This document shows, in pieces, positions 32,025-38,435 of a stretch of 38,435 nucleotides of DNA (position 1 is its first letter; every line of letters begins with the position of its first letter). The notes beneath the pieces were generated by a model, which was not told the DNA's origin, made no database searches, and saw only the letters and a list, made by a program, of their open reading frames with translations. Source of the DNA: Acetobacteraceae bacterium (lineage in GTDB: Bacteria; Pseudomonadota; Alphaproteobacteria; Acetobacterales; Acetobacteraceae); NCBI GenBank assembly GCA_019750465.1, contig JAIEOP010000401.1:1-38435 (forward strand), given 5' to 3'. The translations under genes were made by a program, and so were the position numbers.

Positions 32025-32465
32025 TCACACCCGTGCCTGCACCGCCAACGCCACCGCCCGCCGCGGCGCGCTGCGCTGCCCGCCCGCGCCGTACCGTGCT
32101 CCCTCCGCCGTTGCCCTTGGCAGCGCCGCGCCGGCGATCACCTCGATGACCCGCGACTGGATGCCGACCGCGCGCTGCAGCAGACGCTGGTTCTCCTGGC
32201 CCAGGCTGGAAAGCTCCTTCGCCAGCCCCGCCACGCTGTGCGCCATCGGCCCCGCTGCCCGCGCGCCGGTCCGCGTCGCCGCCTGCTGTGCGGCGGCGAA
32301 GGCGTCCGTCGCGCGGATCTTGCCGTCCGCCAGTCCCGCCGCGCGCGGCAGGTCGAGCCCTGCCAGCGCCGCATTCTCCGCGCGCAGCGCCTCGGCCAGG
32401 CGTTCGCCGGCGATCAGCAGCGCCGCCAGCAGCGGCGCCTCGGGCGAGGTGTTGCATGTGCTCAT
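32025..32465 (-). CDS. FlgN-like flagellar protein (putative chaperone)
   Basis: 146 residues from the ATG at 32465, which overlaps the stop of the preceding gene by 4 bp (ATGA). It is mostly alpha-helical: LLAALLIAGERLAEALRAENAALAGLD and a second helix LAKELSSLGQENQRLLQRAVGIQSRVIEVIAGAA, the helix-pair layout of FlgN-type secretion chaperones for hook-associated proteins. The C-terminal 30 residues are Arg/Ala-rich and may be a non-conserved tail. The identification rests on this pattern and on its place behind flgI and the rod-binding gene, so it is a probable rather than certain FlgN. It is the last gene of the sigma-54-controlled flgI unit. Confidence 0.65.
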   Translation of the reverse strand: MSTCNTSPEAPLLAALLIAGERLAEALRAENAALAGLDLPRAAGLADGKIRATDAFAAAQQAATRTGARAAGPMAHSVAGLAKELSSLGQENQRLLQRAVGIQSRVIEVIAGAALPRATAEGARYGAGGQRSAPRRAVALAVQARV

Positions 32466-32761
32466 GTGCCACCGTCCTCCTGCACGGAACCCTGGGCCTG
32501 GCGCTGCAGCATCGCCCGCAGCACGGCGTCCGCCAGGCCGATGCCGCCGCCGCCGCGCACCGCCGCGCCGGCCATCGCATCCAGCAGCATCGGCCGCCAC
32601 TGCGCCTCCGCCGCGCCGCCGCCGAAGGCGCTGCGGCTCATGTCCACGGTGGCGAAGGCCGGGGCCAGCAGCTGGGACAGGGCCTGCGCCTCGAAGTCGA
32701 GCGCGGCGCGCCGCAGGGCCGGCGTCGCGCCGGCGGGGGGGGTCGTGGCAAGGGTCAGCAT
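32462..32761 (-). CDS. flgJ: Flagellar rod-binding protein (FlgJ N-terminal domain type)
   Basis: 99 residues that form only the rod-binding domain: RRAALDFEAQALSQLLAPAFATVDMSRSAFGGGAAEAQWRPMLLDAMAGAAVRGGGGIGLADAVLRAML. The pattern FExxxLxxLL ... GGGxAExxWxxML...A...GGxGLAD is the FlgJ N-terminal signature. The muramidase domain found in enteric FlgJ is absent, as in many Alphaproteobacteria, where a separate enzyme opens the peptidoglycan. The ATG overlaps the flgI stop by one base (TGATG). It acts in the periplasm during rod assembly. Confidence 0.85.
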   Translation of the reverse strand: MLTLATTPPAGATPALRRAALDFEAQALSQLLAPAFATVDMSRSAFGGGAAEAQWRPMLLDAMAGAAVRGGGGIGLADAVLRAMLQRQAQGSVQEDGGT

Positions 32762-33906
32762 CAGCGCAGCTCCAGTTCCGCCTGCAGCGCGCCGGCGGCC
32801 TTGATGGATTGCAGGATGGGGATCATGTCACGCGGCCCGATGCCGAGCGCGTTCAGCGCCCGCACCAGTTCCTGCAGCGTAACGCCGCCGGAGAACACGC
32901 CGAAGCGCCGCTCCGCCCCGTCGTCGACCTCGATGTTGGTGCGCGGCGTCACCACCGTCTCGCCGTTCGCGAGGGCGTTGGGCTGGCTCACCTGCGGCGT
33001 CTCGGTGATGCGGATCGTGAGGTTGCCCTGTGCCACGGCAACGGTGGAGACGCGCACATTGGCGCCCATGACGATGGTGCCCGAGGCTTCCTCGATGATG
33101 ATGCGCGCGATCTGGTCCGGCTCGACGCGCAGCCCCTCGATGGCGGCGAGGAAGCCCACGGCGTCGCGTCCGTTCAGCGCCAGCGCCACGGTGCGCGGGT
33201 CGGTCGCGGTGGCGGAGCCCGGCGCGGCGCGGTTCACCACCGCGGCAATGCGCCGTGCCGTGGTGAGGTCGGGGTTGCGCAGCGCCAGGCGGATCGTGCC
33301 GCGCGCCCCGAGCGTATAGGGGATCTCGCGCTCCACCACGGCGCCCGAGGCGATGCGGGCCGAGGTGGGCACGCCGCGCTGCACGGAGGCGCCGGCGCCG
33401 CGCGCGGCGATCGCCCCGGTCGCCACCGCGCCCTGGGCCACCGCGTAGACCTCGCCGTCGGCGCCGAGCAGCGGCGTGACCAGCAGGGTGCCGCCCTGCA
33501 GGTTGGTGGCGTCGCCGAGTGCCGAGACCGCGATGTCGATGCGGCTGCCGGGCCGCGCGAAGGGCGGCAGGTTGGCGGTGACCATCACCGCCGCGACGTT
33601 CTTCGTCTCCAGCCGCGTTTCCTGGTCGCGGGTGTTGACGCCGAGCCGCTCCAGCATGCCGACCAGGGATTGCCGGGTGAAGGGCGAGGTGCGCAGCCGG
33701 TCGCCGGTGCCGGCCAGCCCGACCACCAGGCCGTAGCCGACGAGCTGGTTGTCGCGCACGCCCTCGATATCGGCAATGTCCTTGATGCGCACCGACTGGG
33801 CCGCGGCCAGTCCGGGGGCGAGCAGCAGCGCCAGGGCGAGTCGCAGCAGCCAAGGGCGGTACTGCCGGGCGCGCGGGTTTGCGCTTGCGAAAGCTTTTGC
33901 CGCCAA
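32761..33906 (-). CDS. flgI: Flagellar P-ring protein
   Basis: FlgI forms the P-ring around the rod in the peptidoglycan layer. The start is a TTG at 33906: GGAGG stands 6 bases upstream, no ATG or GTG fits, and the frame from here gives 381 residues, the family norm. A signal peptide (RPWLLRLALALLLAPGLAAAQ, about residues 17-37) leads to the mature VRIKDIADIEGVRDNQLVGYGLVVGLAGTGD, the FlgI hallmark. Later blocks are MVTANLPPFARPGSRIDIAVSALGDATNLQGGTLL and the C-terminal GVTLQELVRALNALGIGPRDMIPILQSIKAAGALQAEL. A sigma-54 promoter lies 49 bases upstream of the start codon. Confidence 0.94.
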   Translation of the reverse strand: MAAKAFASANPRARQYRPWLLRLALALLLAPGLAAAQSVRIKDIADIEGVRDNQLVGYGLVVGLAGTGDRLRTSPFTRQSLVGMLERLGVNTRDQETRLETKNVAAVMVTANLPPFARPGSRIDIAVSALGDATNLQGGTLLVTPLLGADGEVYAVAQGAVATGAIAARGAGASVQRGVPTSARIASGAVVEREIPYTLGARGTIRLALRNPDLTTARRIAAVVNRAAPGSATATDPRTVALALNGRDAVGFLAAIEGLRVEPDQIARIIIEEASGTIVMGANVRVSTVAVAQGNLTIRITETPQVSQPNALANGETVVTPRTNIEVDDGAERRFGVFSGGVTLQELVRALNALGIGPRDMIPILQSIKAAGALQAELELR

Positions 33907-33954
33907 GGGTGGCCTCCAGGCGCGGCCTTCGGATGAGGACGCGGCGGAGTTGTC

Positions 33955-33969
33955 GCAAGCCGCGTGCCA
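33955..33969 (-). promoter_or_regulatory. Sigma-54 (-24/-12) promoter of flgI
   Basis: The minus strand reads TGGCACGCGGCTTGC from 33969 to 33955. It has TGGCACG, four bases, then TTGC, with the invariant GG and GC separated by 10 bases, matching the sigma-54 consensus. The predicted start near 33943 leaves a 37-base leader before the TTG start of flgI. A sigma-54 factor is encoded in the same window at 7957-9453. Confidence 0.85.
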
Positions 33970-34083
33970 GACCCGGGCGGGCGCGGCGTGGGGCGGGTGC
34001 CCGTCCGGACGGTCCGGATGGGCAGGCGGCCGGCAGCTCCTGCCGGGTCCCCCGGCAGGCCTGACCGGAACGGAGGCCAAGGC

Positions 34084-34533
34084 ATGCAGGCGGCGGGCAA
34101 GGGTGGCGCGACAGGCGCGGTTGGCAGGGTGGGGGCTGCGGCACGGCACGGGCCGCGGGGGCCGGCGCCGGCGGCTGGATTCACGCTGGACGCCGCCGTG
34201 CCCGCCGGTGCGGGCGTGGCCCCGAGCGCCGCCGTGGCGGCTGCGGCAACGGAGTCACTGCTCGTCCTTCAGGCGGCGGGTGGCGCGGCAGCGCGAGAGA
34301 AGGCGGCGGTCCAGACCAGGGCGGCGGCGGTGCTGGATGGCCTCGGCGCACTGCAACACGCGCTTTTGATGGGGGGTGGTGGTGCGGTGGCGCGTGGGCG
34401 GCTGCAGGCGCTGGCCGACGCGTTGGCGGCCGCAGGGCCGGCGCAGGATCCCGCGCTGGCCGAGATCCAGGCCGCCATTGCGCTCCGCGCGCAAATCGAG
34501 CTGGCGCGGCACGAGCGGGCGGGGCGAGGGTGA
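34084..34533 (+). CDS. fliX: Flagellar assembly protein FliX
   Basis: 149 residues from the ATG at 34084, with GGAGG seven bases upstream. FliX in Caulobacter regulates FlbD, the activator of sigma-54 flagellar promoters, and couples class III/IV gene expression to basal-body assembly. The N-terminal half is Gly/Ala-rich. The conserved C-terminal part shows ESLLVLQAAGG, RAAAVLDGLGALQHALLMGG, RLQALADAL and DPALAEIQAAIALRAQIELAR, the FliX pattern. It is divergent from flgI across 177 bp that hold the flgI sigma-54 promoter, the usual arrangement in Alphaproteobacteria. No similar clear promoter was found for fliX itself. Confidence 0.85.
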   Translation: MQAAGKGGATGAVGRVGAAARHGPRGPAPAAGFTLDAAVPAGAGVAPSAAVAAAATESLLVLQAAGGAAAREKAAVQTRAAAVLDGLGALQHALLMGGGGAVARGRLQALADALAAAGPAQDPALAEIQAAIALRAQIELARHERAGRG

Positions 34534-34656
34534 GCGGCACGGCGCTGACCGGTGGCAAGGCCGGGGAAACGGCGCTGCCCCGGAGGCAAGGCCGGGCAAT
34601 CCGTGGCAGCCCGATGAAAACCCCGCCGTTTCAGCCCTTTGGGGTCATTGCGCCCC

Positions 34657-34685
34657 TTGGCGTGTCCGGACGGTCGCCTGTATGG
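34657..34685 (+). promoter_or_regulatory. Candidate promoter of dksA
   Basis: TTGGCG (34657-34662), a 17-base spacer and GTATGG (34680-34685) lie 66 bases before the dksA ATG. The -10 match is weak. Confidence 0.3.
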
Positions 34686-34750
34686 TCCTGCCGCCTTCCG
34701 AACCGGGGCGTCGGGCCATGGCAAGCCGTAGGCATGGGACCGTCCAGACA

Positions 34751-35167
34751 ATGTTGATCACGCTTCCGCCCGATTACCGGCCGACGGATGACGAAGAGTT
34801 CATGAGTCCGCGGCAGCTCGAGTATTTCCGCCAGAAGCTGCTGCGCTGGCGGCATGATCTGCTGCGCGAGGCGGGTGATACGCTCGCCAGTCTCTCGGCC
34901 GGCGGAATCGCCGAGGCCGACCTCACCGATCGTGCCAGCGTGGAGACCGACCGCGCGCTGGAACTCCGTACCCGGGACCGGGCGCGCAAGCTCATCTCCA
35001 AGATCGACCAGGCCGTCGAGCGCATCGAGAACGGCACCTACGGCTATTGCGAGGAGACCGGTGAGCCGATCGGCCTACGCCGTCTCGAGGCGCGGCCCAT
35101 TGCCACGCTGTCCATCGAGGCGCAGGAGCGGCACGAGCGGATGGAGCGGGTGCACCGCGACGACTGA
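34751..35167 (+). CDS. dksA: RNA polymerase-binding transcription factor DksA, degenerate zinc site
   Basis: 138 residues from the ATG at 34751 (MLITLPPDYRPTDDEEFMSP). DksA enters the RNA polymerase secondary channel and works with ppGpp in the stringent response. The coiled-coil (about 20-95) has the tip motif D57-L-T-D60-R-A62. The globular end reads YGYCEETGEPIGLRRLEARPIATLSIEAQERHE. Of the four zinc cysteines of E. coli DksA only one remains: C100, with T103, S121 and A124 in the other places, so it should not bind zinc the classical way. This form resembles other alphaproteobacterial DksA proteins and zinc-independent paralogues such as Pseudomonas DksA2. It lies downstream of fliX. The frame is open further upstream without family similarity. 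Confidence 0.92.
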   Translation: MLITLPPDYRPTDDEEFMSPRQLEYFRQKLLRWRHDLLREAGDTLASLSAGGIAEADLTDRASVETDRALELRTRDRARKLISKIDQAVERIENGTYGYCEETGEPIGLRRLEARPIATLSIEAQERHERMERVHRDD

Positions 35168-35378
35168 GCGACTGTGCGCCGGATCGAACGCCGCCTTGCC
35201 CCCTGGCGGTCTTCCGGCGGCTGTCCCGCATCAGGGCGGGCGCAGCCCTGCGGGGCTCGGGCATCGCTGCGGCCATTGGCGGCGTCGGCCTCGACCCGGC
35301 CTCGTCGTGCGCCCGGCGGGAGGGGGTGGGCATCAAGCCCACCAGCCGCCGGCAAAACCTGGGCGGTTCAAACCGGCC

Positions 35379-35855
35379 CTATTGGCGCCGGGTGAGGCGC
35401 GGCCGCCACACGCCGAGCACGACATTGGCGATAGCCACGGCAAGCAGCACCCACAGGACACCCTGCTCGCCATGCAGCGACGCCCCGAGCGTCGCGGGGT
35501 CGGCGCTGCCGGCGAGCGCCATGGCGCTTTGCTCCGCTTCCTGCTGGATCGGCCCAAGCACCCCCACGAAGCCGCTTTCGAACACCAGGATGCCGCTCGC
35601 GGCCTTCAGCCAGGCCCAACCCGCATTCTGATAGGCGCGGCTGTAGGCGATGGCGAGAAGGCCGGCGATCAGCGTCACCACGAGCGAGGGGAAGAAGATC
35701 CACGTGGCGATGACGCCCATGGCGCCGCGGAGCAGGGCATAGCCTTCCAGCGCGGCCGGCGGCGGCGCCATCCTCGAGAGGACGAGCAGGGCCGCCATCG
35801 CGCCGATCAACCCGATCGCACCGAGGGTATGGAGGAATTTCAGGAGGTGCCGCAC
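35379..35855 (-). CDS. DUF2269-like integral membrane protein
   Basis: 158 residues from a GTG at 35855. Four membrane segments are visible: LLKFLHTLGAIGLIGAMAALLVL (with a His in the first), YALLRGAMGVIATWIFFPSLVVTLIAGLLAIAY, WAWLKAASGILVFESGFVGVL and VLWVLLAVAIANVVLGVW. The size, the N-terminal KFLHTLGAIG and the segment layout fit the DUF2269 predicted membrane proteins, but I cannot confirm the family. It has no close operon partner. The 211 bp to dksA and the 179 bp to the carbonic-anhydrase stop show no further gene. Confidence 0.65.
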   Translation of the reverse strand: MRHLLKFLHTLGAIGLIGAMAALLVLSRMAPPPAALEGYALLRGAMGVIATWIFFPSLVVTLIAGLLAIAYSRAYQNAGWAWLKAASGILVFESGFVGVLGPIQQEAEQSAMALAGSADPATLGASLHGEQGVLWVLLAVAIANVVLGVWRPRLTRRQ

Positions 35856-36034
35856 CGCCGTCCGTCACCCTCCACTTCGGCGCCGCACCGAGACTACAGC
35901 AGACGGCCTGGCCCGGGGAAGAACGACGCCGGGGGCTGGGCGCCCTGCCGTCCGGCTCGGCACCCAGGGGAGGCACCGGGTACCGCGCCGCGGCTCCCGC
36001 CCGGGCACGCGGGGGAGCTTGCGCCGCCATTCCC

Positions 36035-36565
36035 TCAGTCGATGCGTCGCAGCCCCGCCACGTAGCGGCGCCAATTCGCCACGTAGTGCGCGGCCGAATC
36101 CAGCAGCCGCGCCACCGCCGCCTCGTCCAGTGTGCGCACTGCCTTGGCCGGGCTGCCGACGATCAGCGAGCGCTCCGGGAAGGCCTTGCCCTCCGTCACC
36201 AGCGCATTGGCGCCGACGATGCACCCCGGCCCGATCTGCGCCCCGTTCAGCAGCGTCGCCCCCATGCCGATCAGCGCGCCGTCGCCGACCGTGCAGCCAT
36301 GCAGGATGGCGTGGTGGCCGACCGTCACGTCCCCGCCCACCGTGCAGGGGAAGCCGGGGTCGGCGTGCAGCATGGCGCCCTCCTGGATGTTGCTGCGGGC
36401 GCCGATGGTGATGGGCTCGTTGTCGCCGCGCAGCACCGCGCCGAACCAGATGCCGACCTCGGCGCCGAGGATCACGCGGCCGATCACATGCGCATCCGGC
36501 GCCACCCAGAAGCTGCCGGCCGGGGGCAGCTCCGGCCTCAGGTCGTGCAGGACATAGATCGGCAT
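36035..36565 (-). CDS. Gamma-carbonic anhydrase family protein
   Basis: 176 residues from the ATG at 36565, with AGGAG about nine bases upstream. It is a trimeric left-handed beta-helix of hexapeptide repeats (VIGRVILGAEVGIWFGAVLRGDNEPITIGARSNIQEG...). The three zinc histidines are in place: H67 in MLHADPG, H84 and H89 in VGHHAILHG. The C-terminal part IVGSPAKAVRTLDEAAVARL is typical of the YrdA/PaaY-like branch. Many members have weak or no carbonic-anhydrase activity, so the reaction is not certain. It is cytoplasmic. It is a single gene, with no terminator evident. Confidence 0.9.
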   Translation of the reverse strand: MPIYVLHDLRPELPPAGSFWVAPDAHVIGRVILGAEVGIWFGAVLRGDNEPITIGARSNIQEGAMLHADPGFPCTVGGDVTVGHHAILHGCTVGDGALIGMGATLLNGAQIGPGCIVGANALVTEGKAFPERSLIVGSPAKAVRTLDEAAVARLLDSAAHYVANWRRYVAGLRRID

Positions 36566-36791
36566 GGCGCGGTCTCCTGGAATCGCCATGCAGCGTGGCA
36601 CCAAAGTGCCCGTCGCGCAGCGTTTCCCGGCAGCGCGCCCGCCCTACATCTGCATGCCGGCCGCTGCGTGGTCAGCCGCCGGCCATCGGTAGCCACGGGG
36701 ACGATCGCGCGCACCAGGCGGAGAGCCCGGCAGGGACCGGCGGAAGGCCAAACCGCGCCGCCGTCCCGGGGCCGCCGCCGGGGTCTTGCCG

Positions 36792-37205
36792 TCAGATCAG
36801 GCAGGGCAGCAGGGTGAGCCCCTGCGCGGCGCTGCGGTGCCGGCCCGCGGCGCGGCGCACCGAGGCGACCAGCGCCGAATCCTCCCATGGCTTGCGGAGG
36901 ACGGCGGCAATCCGGTCTCCACCGGCCCGGCGCGCCGCCGCCACCAGCGGATCGTCAGCTTGGCGGCCGGTGCTGATCACCATGCCGAGGCCGGGCCGCG
37001 CCGCCAGCAGCTGGCGCACCAGGTCGGCGCCCGGCGCGTCCGGCAGGCCGAGATCGATGATTGCGGCATCGAAGCGGCGGGTCCGCACGGCAGCGAGCGC
37101 CGCGGCGGCGGTGCTGACCCCGGTCGTCGTCCAGCCCTCGGCCTCGAGGATGTCGGTGGCAAGCAGCCGGATCAGCGGCTCGTCCTCGATGATCAGAACC
37201 TGCAT
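36792..37205 (-). CDS. Single-domain response regulator (receiver)
   Basis: 137 residues from the ATG at 37205 (MQVLIIEDEPLIRLLATDILEAEGW). The acidic pair is E7/D8, the phospho-acceptor is D51 in AAIIDLGLPDAPG, the switch Ser/Thr is in MVISTGR, and the conserved Lys is in LRKPW. There is no output domain; after the receiver only a 20-residue tail remains. Such proteins pass phosphoryl groups or act by protein contact. The sequence resembles the receivers paired with HWE-type kinases, but no kinase lies nearby. It is divergent from the creatininase-family gene with 167 bp between. The 226 bp up to the carbonic-anhydrase start hold no gene that I can support. Confidence 0.88.
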   Translation of the reverse strand: MQVLIIEDEPLIRLLATDILEAEGWTTTGVSTAAAALAAVRTRRFDAAIIDLGLPDAPGADLVRQLLAARPGLGMVISTGRQADDPLVAAARRAGGDRIAAVLRKPWEDSALVASVRRAAGRHRSAAQGLTLLPCLI

Positions 37206-37372
37206 GCGATGCTCCCGGTGTTGCTGATCACAGGCTGGCGGGGTCTGCGTGATCCGAGCGTGAGAGGGCGGCCCCGCCACGGGCGTGCGCCGCCGCGCTC
37301 GCCGTCCCACGGTTCCCCCGCCGCCGGCGCCGCGCCATGCTGCGCGGCCGGGCTACAGCAAGGGAGAACGCC

Positions 37373-38167
37373 ATGGCCACCGAAATCCGCTGGGAGCGCA
37401 TGACGGCGCCGGAGCTGAAGACGCTGGCCGCCGACCCGGAGGCGCTGGTGGTGCTGCCGGTCGGCAGCCTGGAGCAGCACGGGCCGCACCTGCCGGTCTG
37501 GACGGACAGCTTCTGCGCGCATGCCTTCGCGACCCGCGCGGCCGAGGCGGCCGGCATCCCGGTGGCGGTGCTGCCGCCGATGTGGATGGGCCTTTCCGAG
37601 CACCATTTTCCCTTCGGCGGCACGATCAGCCTCGATCACGCGACCTTCCACGCGGTGCTGCGCTGCGTCGTGCGCTCCATCATGGCGGACGGCTTCCGGC
37701 GGTTGCTGATCGTGAACGGCCATGGCGGCAACATCGAGCCGCTGGCCGTGTCGGTGCGGGAGATGGCGCATGAGTTCGGCGTCCCCATCGTCACCACCAC
37801 CTGGCCGATGGCAGCGGCGCAGGCGATCGGCGCGATCCTGACCACCCAGCCCGGCGTGCAGCACGCCTGCGAGGGCGAGACCAGCCTGTGGCTGGCGCTG
37901 GATGCGGCGCAGGTGCGCATGGCCCGGATCGCCGACAGCCTCTCCAACCCGGTGCCGAACCCGCCGGCCGGCTTCAGCCGGTTCTGGAGCTTCGAGGAGC
38001 GCGCCCCGCGTACCGGCGTGCGCGGCGACCCGCGTGCGGCAACGGCCGAGAAGGGCGAGGCGATCCTCGCCGCGGTGGTGGAAGCCCTGGTGCGCGCCAT
38101 GCGCGACCCCGCCTTGTGGAGCCTGCCGGATCCGGTCTGGCAGGCGGGACGCGCGGCGGCTCAGTAG
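37373..38167 (+). CDS. Creatininase family protein
   Basis: 264 residues from the ATG at 37373, with AGGGAG ten bases upstream. It is a metal-dependent amidohydrolase-like fold. The metal ligands are visible: E34 and H36 in VGSLEQHGPHLP, D45 in WTDSF, the His in IVNGHGGN and the Glu in HACEGETS. The family contains creatinine amidohydrolase, formamide hydrolases of flavin metabolism and MftE-like peptidases. The substrate here cannot be assigned. It overlaps the convergent gene at the right edge by 7 bp. Confidence 0.9.
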   Translation: MATEIRWERMTAPELKTLAADPEALVVLPVGSLEQHGPHLPVWTDSFCAHAFATRAAEAAGIPVAVLPPMWMGLSEHHFPFGGTISLDHATFHAVLRCVVRSIMADGFRRLLIVNGHGGNIEPLAVSVREMAHEFGVPIVTTTWPMAAAQAIGAILTTQPGVQHACEGETSLWLALDAAQVRMARIADSLSNPVPNPPAGFSRFWSFEERAPRTGVRGDPRAATAEKGEAILAAVVEALVRAMRDPALWSLPDPVWQAGRAAAQ

Positions 38168-38435
38168 GAGAAGGGTACGGTCAGCCGGGCGCCGGGCGCG
38201 GGGAAGAACAGGCGTTCCTCGTCGTAATTGCGCGCGCCGTCGCGCGCGGCGCCGGTATTGGGCAGCGGGCGGTGGATGATGCTGGGCTCGAAGCTCGTGC
38301 TGTCGCCGGGCGTCCTCGACCGGGGCGGTTCCAGGTTGCGGTTCGGCACGGGCGCGGGTTCCAGCCGCGGCGGCGGGGCAAGCGCCTCCTCCCGCGCCGG
38401 GGGCGGATCGGGGCGGCGCGTGGCGCGGCGGCGCC
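38161..38435 (-). CDS. C-terminal part of a proline-rich hypothetical protein (runs off the right edge)
   Basis: A minus-strand frame is open from the window edge to a TGA at 38161-38163, giving the last 90 residues. The start is outside. It is rich in Pro and Arg (PDPPPAREEALAPPPRLEPAP), then less biased at the end: STSFEPSIIHRPLPNTGAA, ARNYDEERLFFPAPGARLTVPFSY. The ordered end with aromatic residues looks like a real protein terminus and not random frame. I do not recognise the family. It could be a secreted or membrane-anchored protein with a proline-rich linker, but the N-terminus is needed to say. Confidence 0.5.
   Translation of the reverse strand, partial: RRRATRRPDPPPAREEALAPPPRLEPAPVPNRNLEPPRSRTPGDSTSFEPSIIHRPLPNTGAARDGARNYDEERLFFPAPGARLTVPFSY

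Noticed and set aside
36566-36791. Minus-strand frame between the receiver gene and the carbonic anhydrase gene
   Set aside because: Arg/Ala/Pro-rich low-information sequence without ribosome site or recognisable motifs.

Overview
This 38.4 kb window has a very high GC content. Its gene content and local order fit an alphaproteobacterial chromosome, most likely Acetobacteraceae (Roseomonas-like). The pointers are the dapD-dapE / def-fmt-truA neighbourhood, an IbpA-type small heat-shock protein followed by a DUF1150 gene, the kdsD-lptC-lptA-lptB-rpoN-hpf string, an FzlA cell-division protein, fliX next to flgI and dksA, and an alphaproteobacterial type of DksA. The taxonomic call rests on recognition of families, not on a search. 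Most of the window is ordinary, densely packed core genome.

Layout. (1) 1-757: start of a PAS-domain protein, cut by the left edge. (2) 0.9-3.5 kb, plus strand: dapD, dapE and a small membrane protein (lysine/diaminopimelate synthesis). (3) 3.5-5.9 kb, minus strand: def-fmt-truA. (4) 6.1-6.9 kb, plus: small heat-shock protein and DUF1150. (5) 6.9-13.3 kb, minus: a lipopolysaccharide and regulation operon read kdsD, lptC, lptA, lptB, rpoN, hpf, VOC protein. (6) 13.3-16.1 kb, minus: alpha/beta hydrolase, EamA transporter, quinone oxidoreductase. (7) 16.2-19.7 kb, plus: orphan periplasmic binding protein, FAH-family enzyme, ABHD10-like hydrolase. (8) 19.6-22.7 kb: SDR-like protein, TPR protein, fzlA, DUF1003. 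(9) 22.7-28.7 kb, minus: glutamate synthase gltD-gltB. (10) 28.9-30.8 kb: NDUFA9-like protein, tRNA-Leu(CAG), and a short RNase D gene directly behind the tRNA. (11) 30.8-32.0 kb: an island without intact genes, holding a series of strong hairpins and an IS481-family transposase remnant. (12) 32.0-35.2 kb: flagellar FlgN-like, rod-binding protein and flgI on minus, fliX and dksA on plus, with a near-consensus sigma-54 promoter in front of flgI. (13) 35.4-38.4 kb: DUF2269-like membrane protein, gamma-carbonic anhydrase, receiver protein, creatininase-family enzyme, and the end of a proline-rich unknown protein cut by the right edge.

Connections. rpoN, the sigma-54 promoter before flgI, and fliX (in Caulobacter a regulator of the sigma-54 activator FlbD) suggest that the flagellar basal-body genes here depend on a sigma factor encoded about 25 kb away. 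kdsD and lptCAB link Kdo synthesis with LPS export. I see no complete undescribed system. The least explained part is the hairpin island at 30788-31282, followed by a ~105-bp composite palindromic repeat present twice (9476-9580 and 14981-15087).
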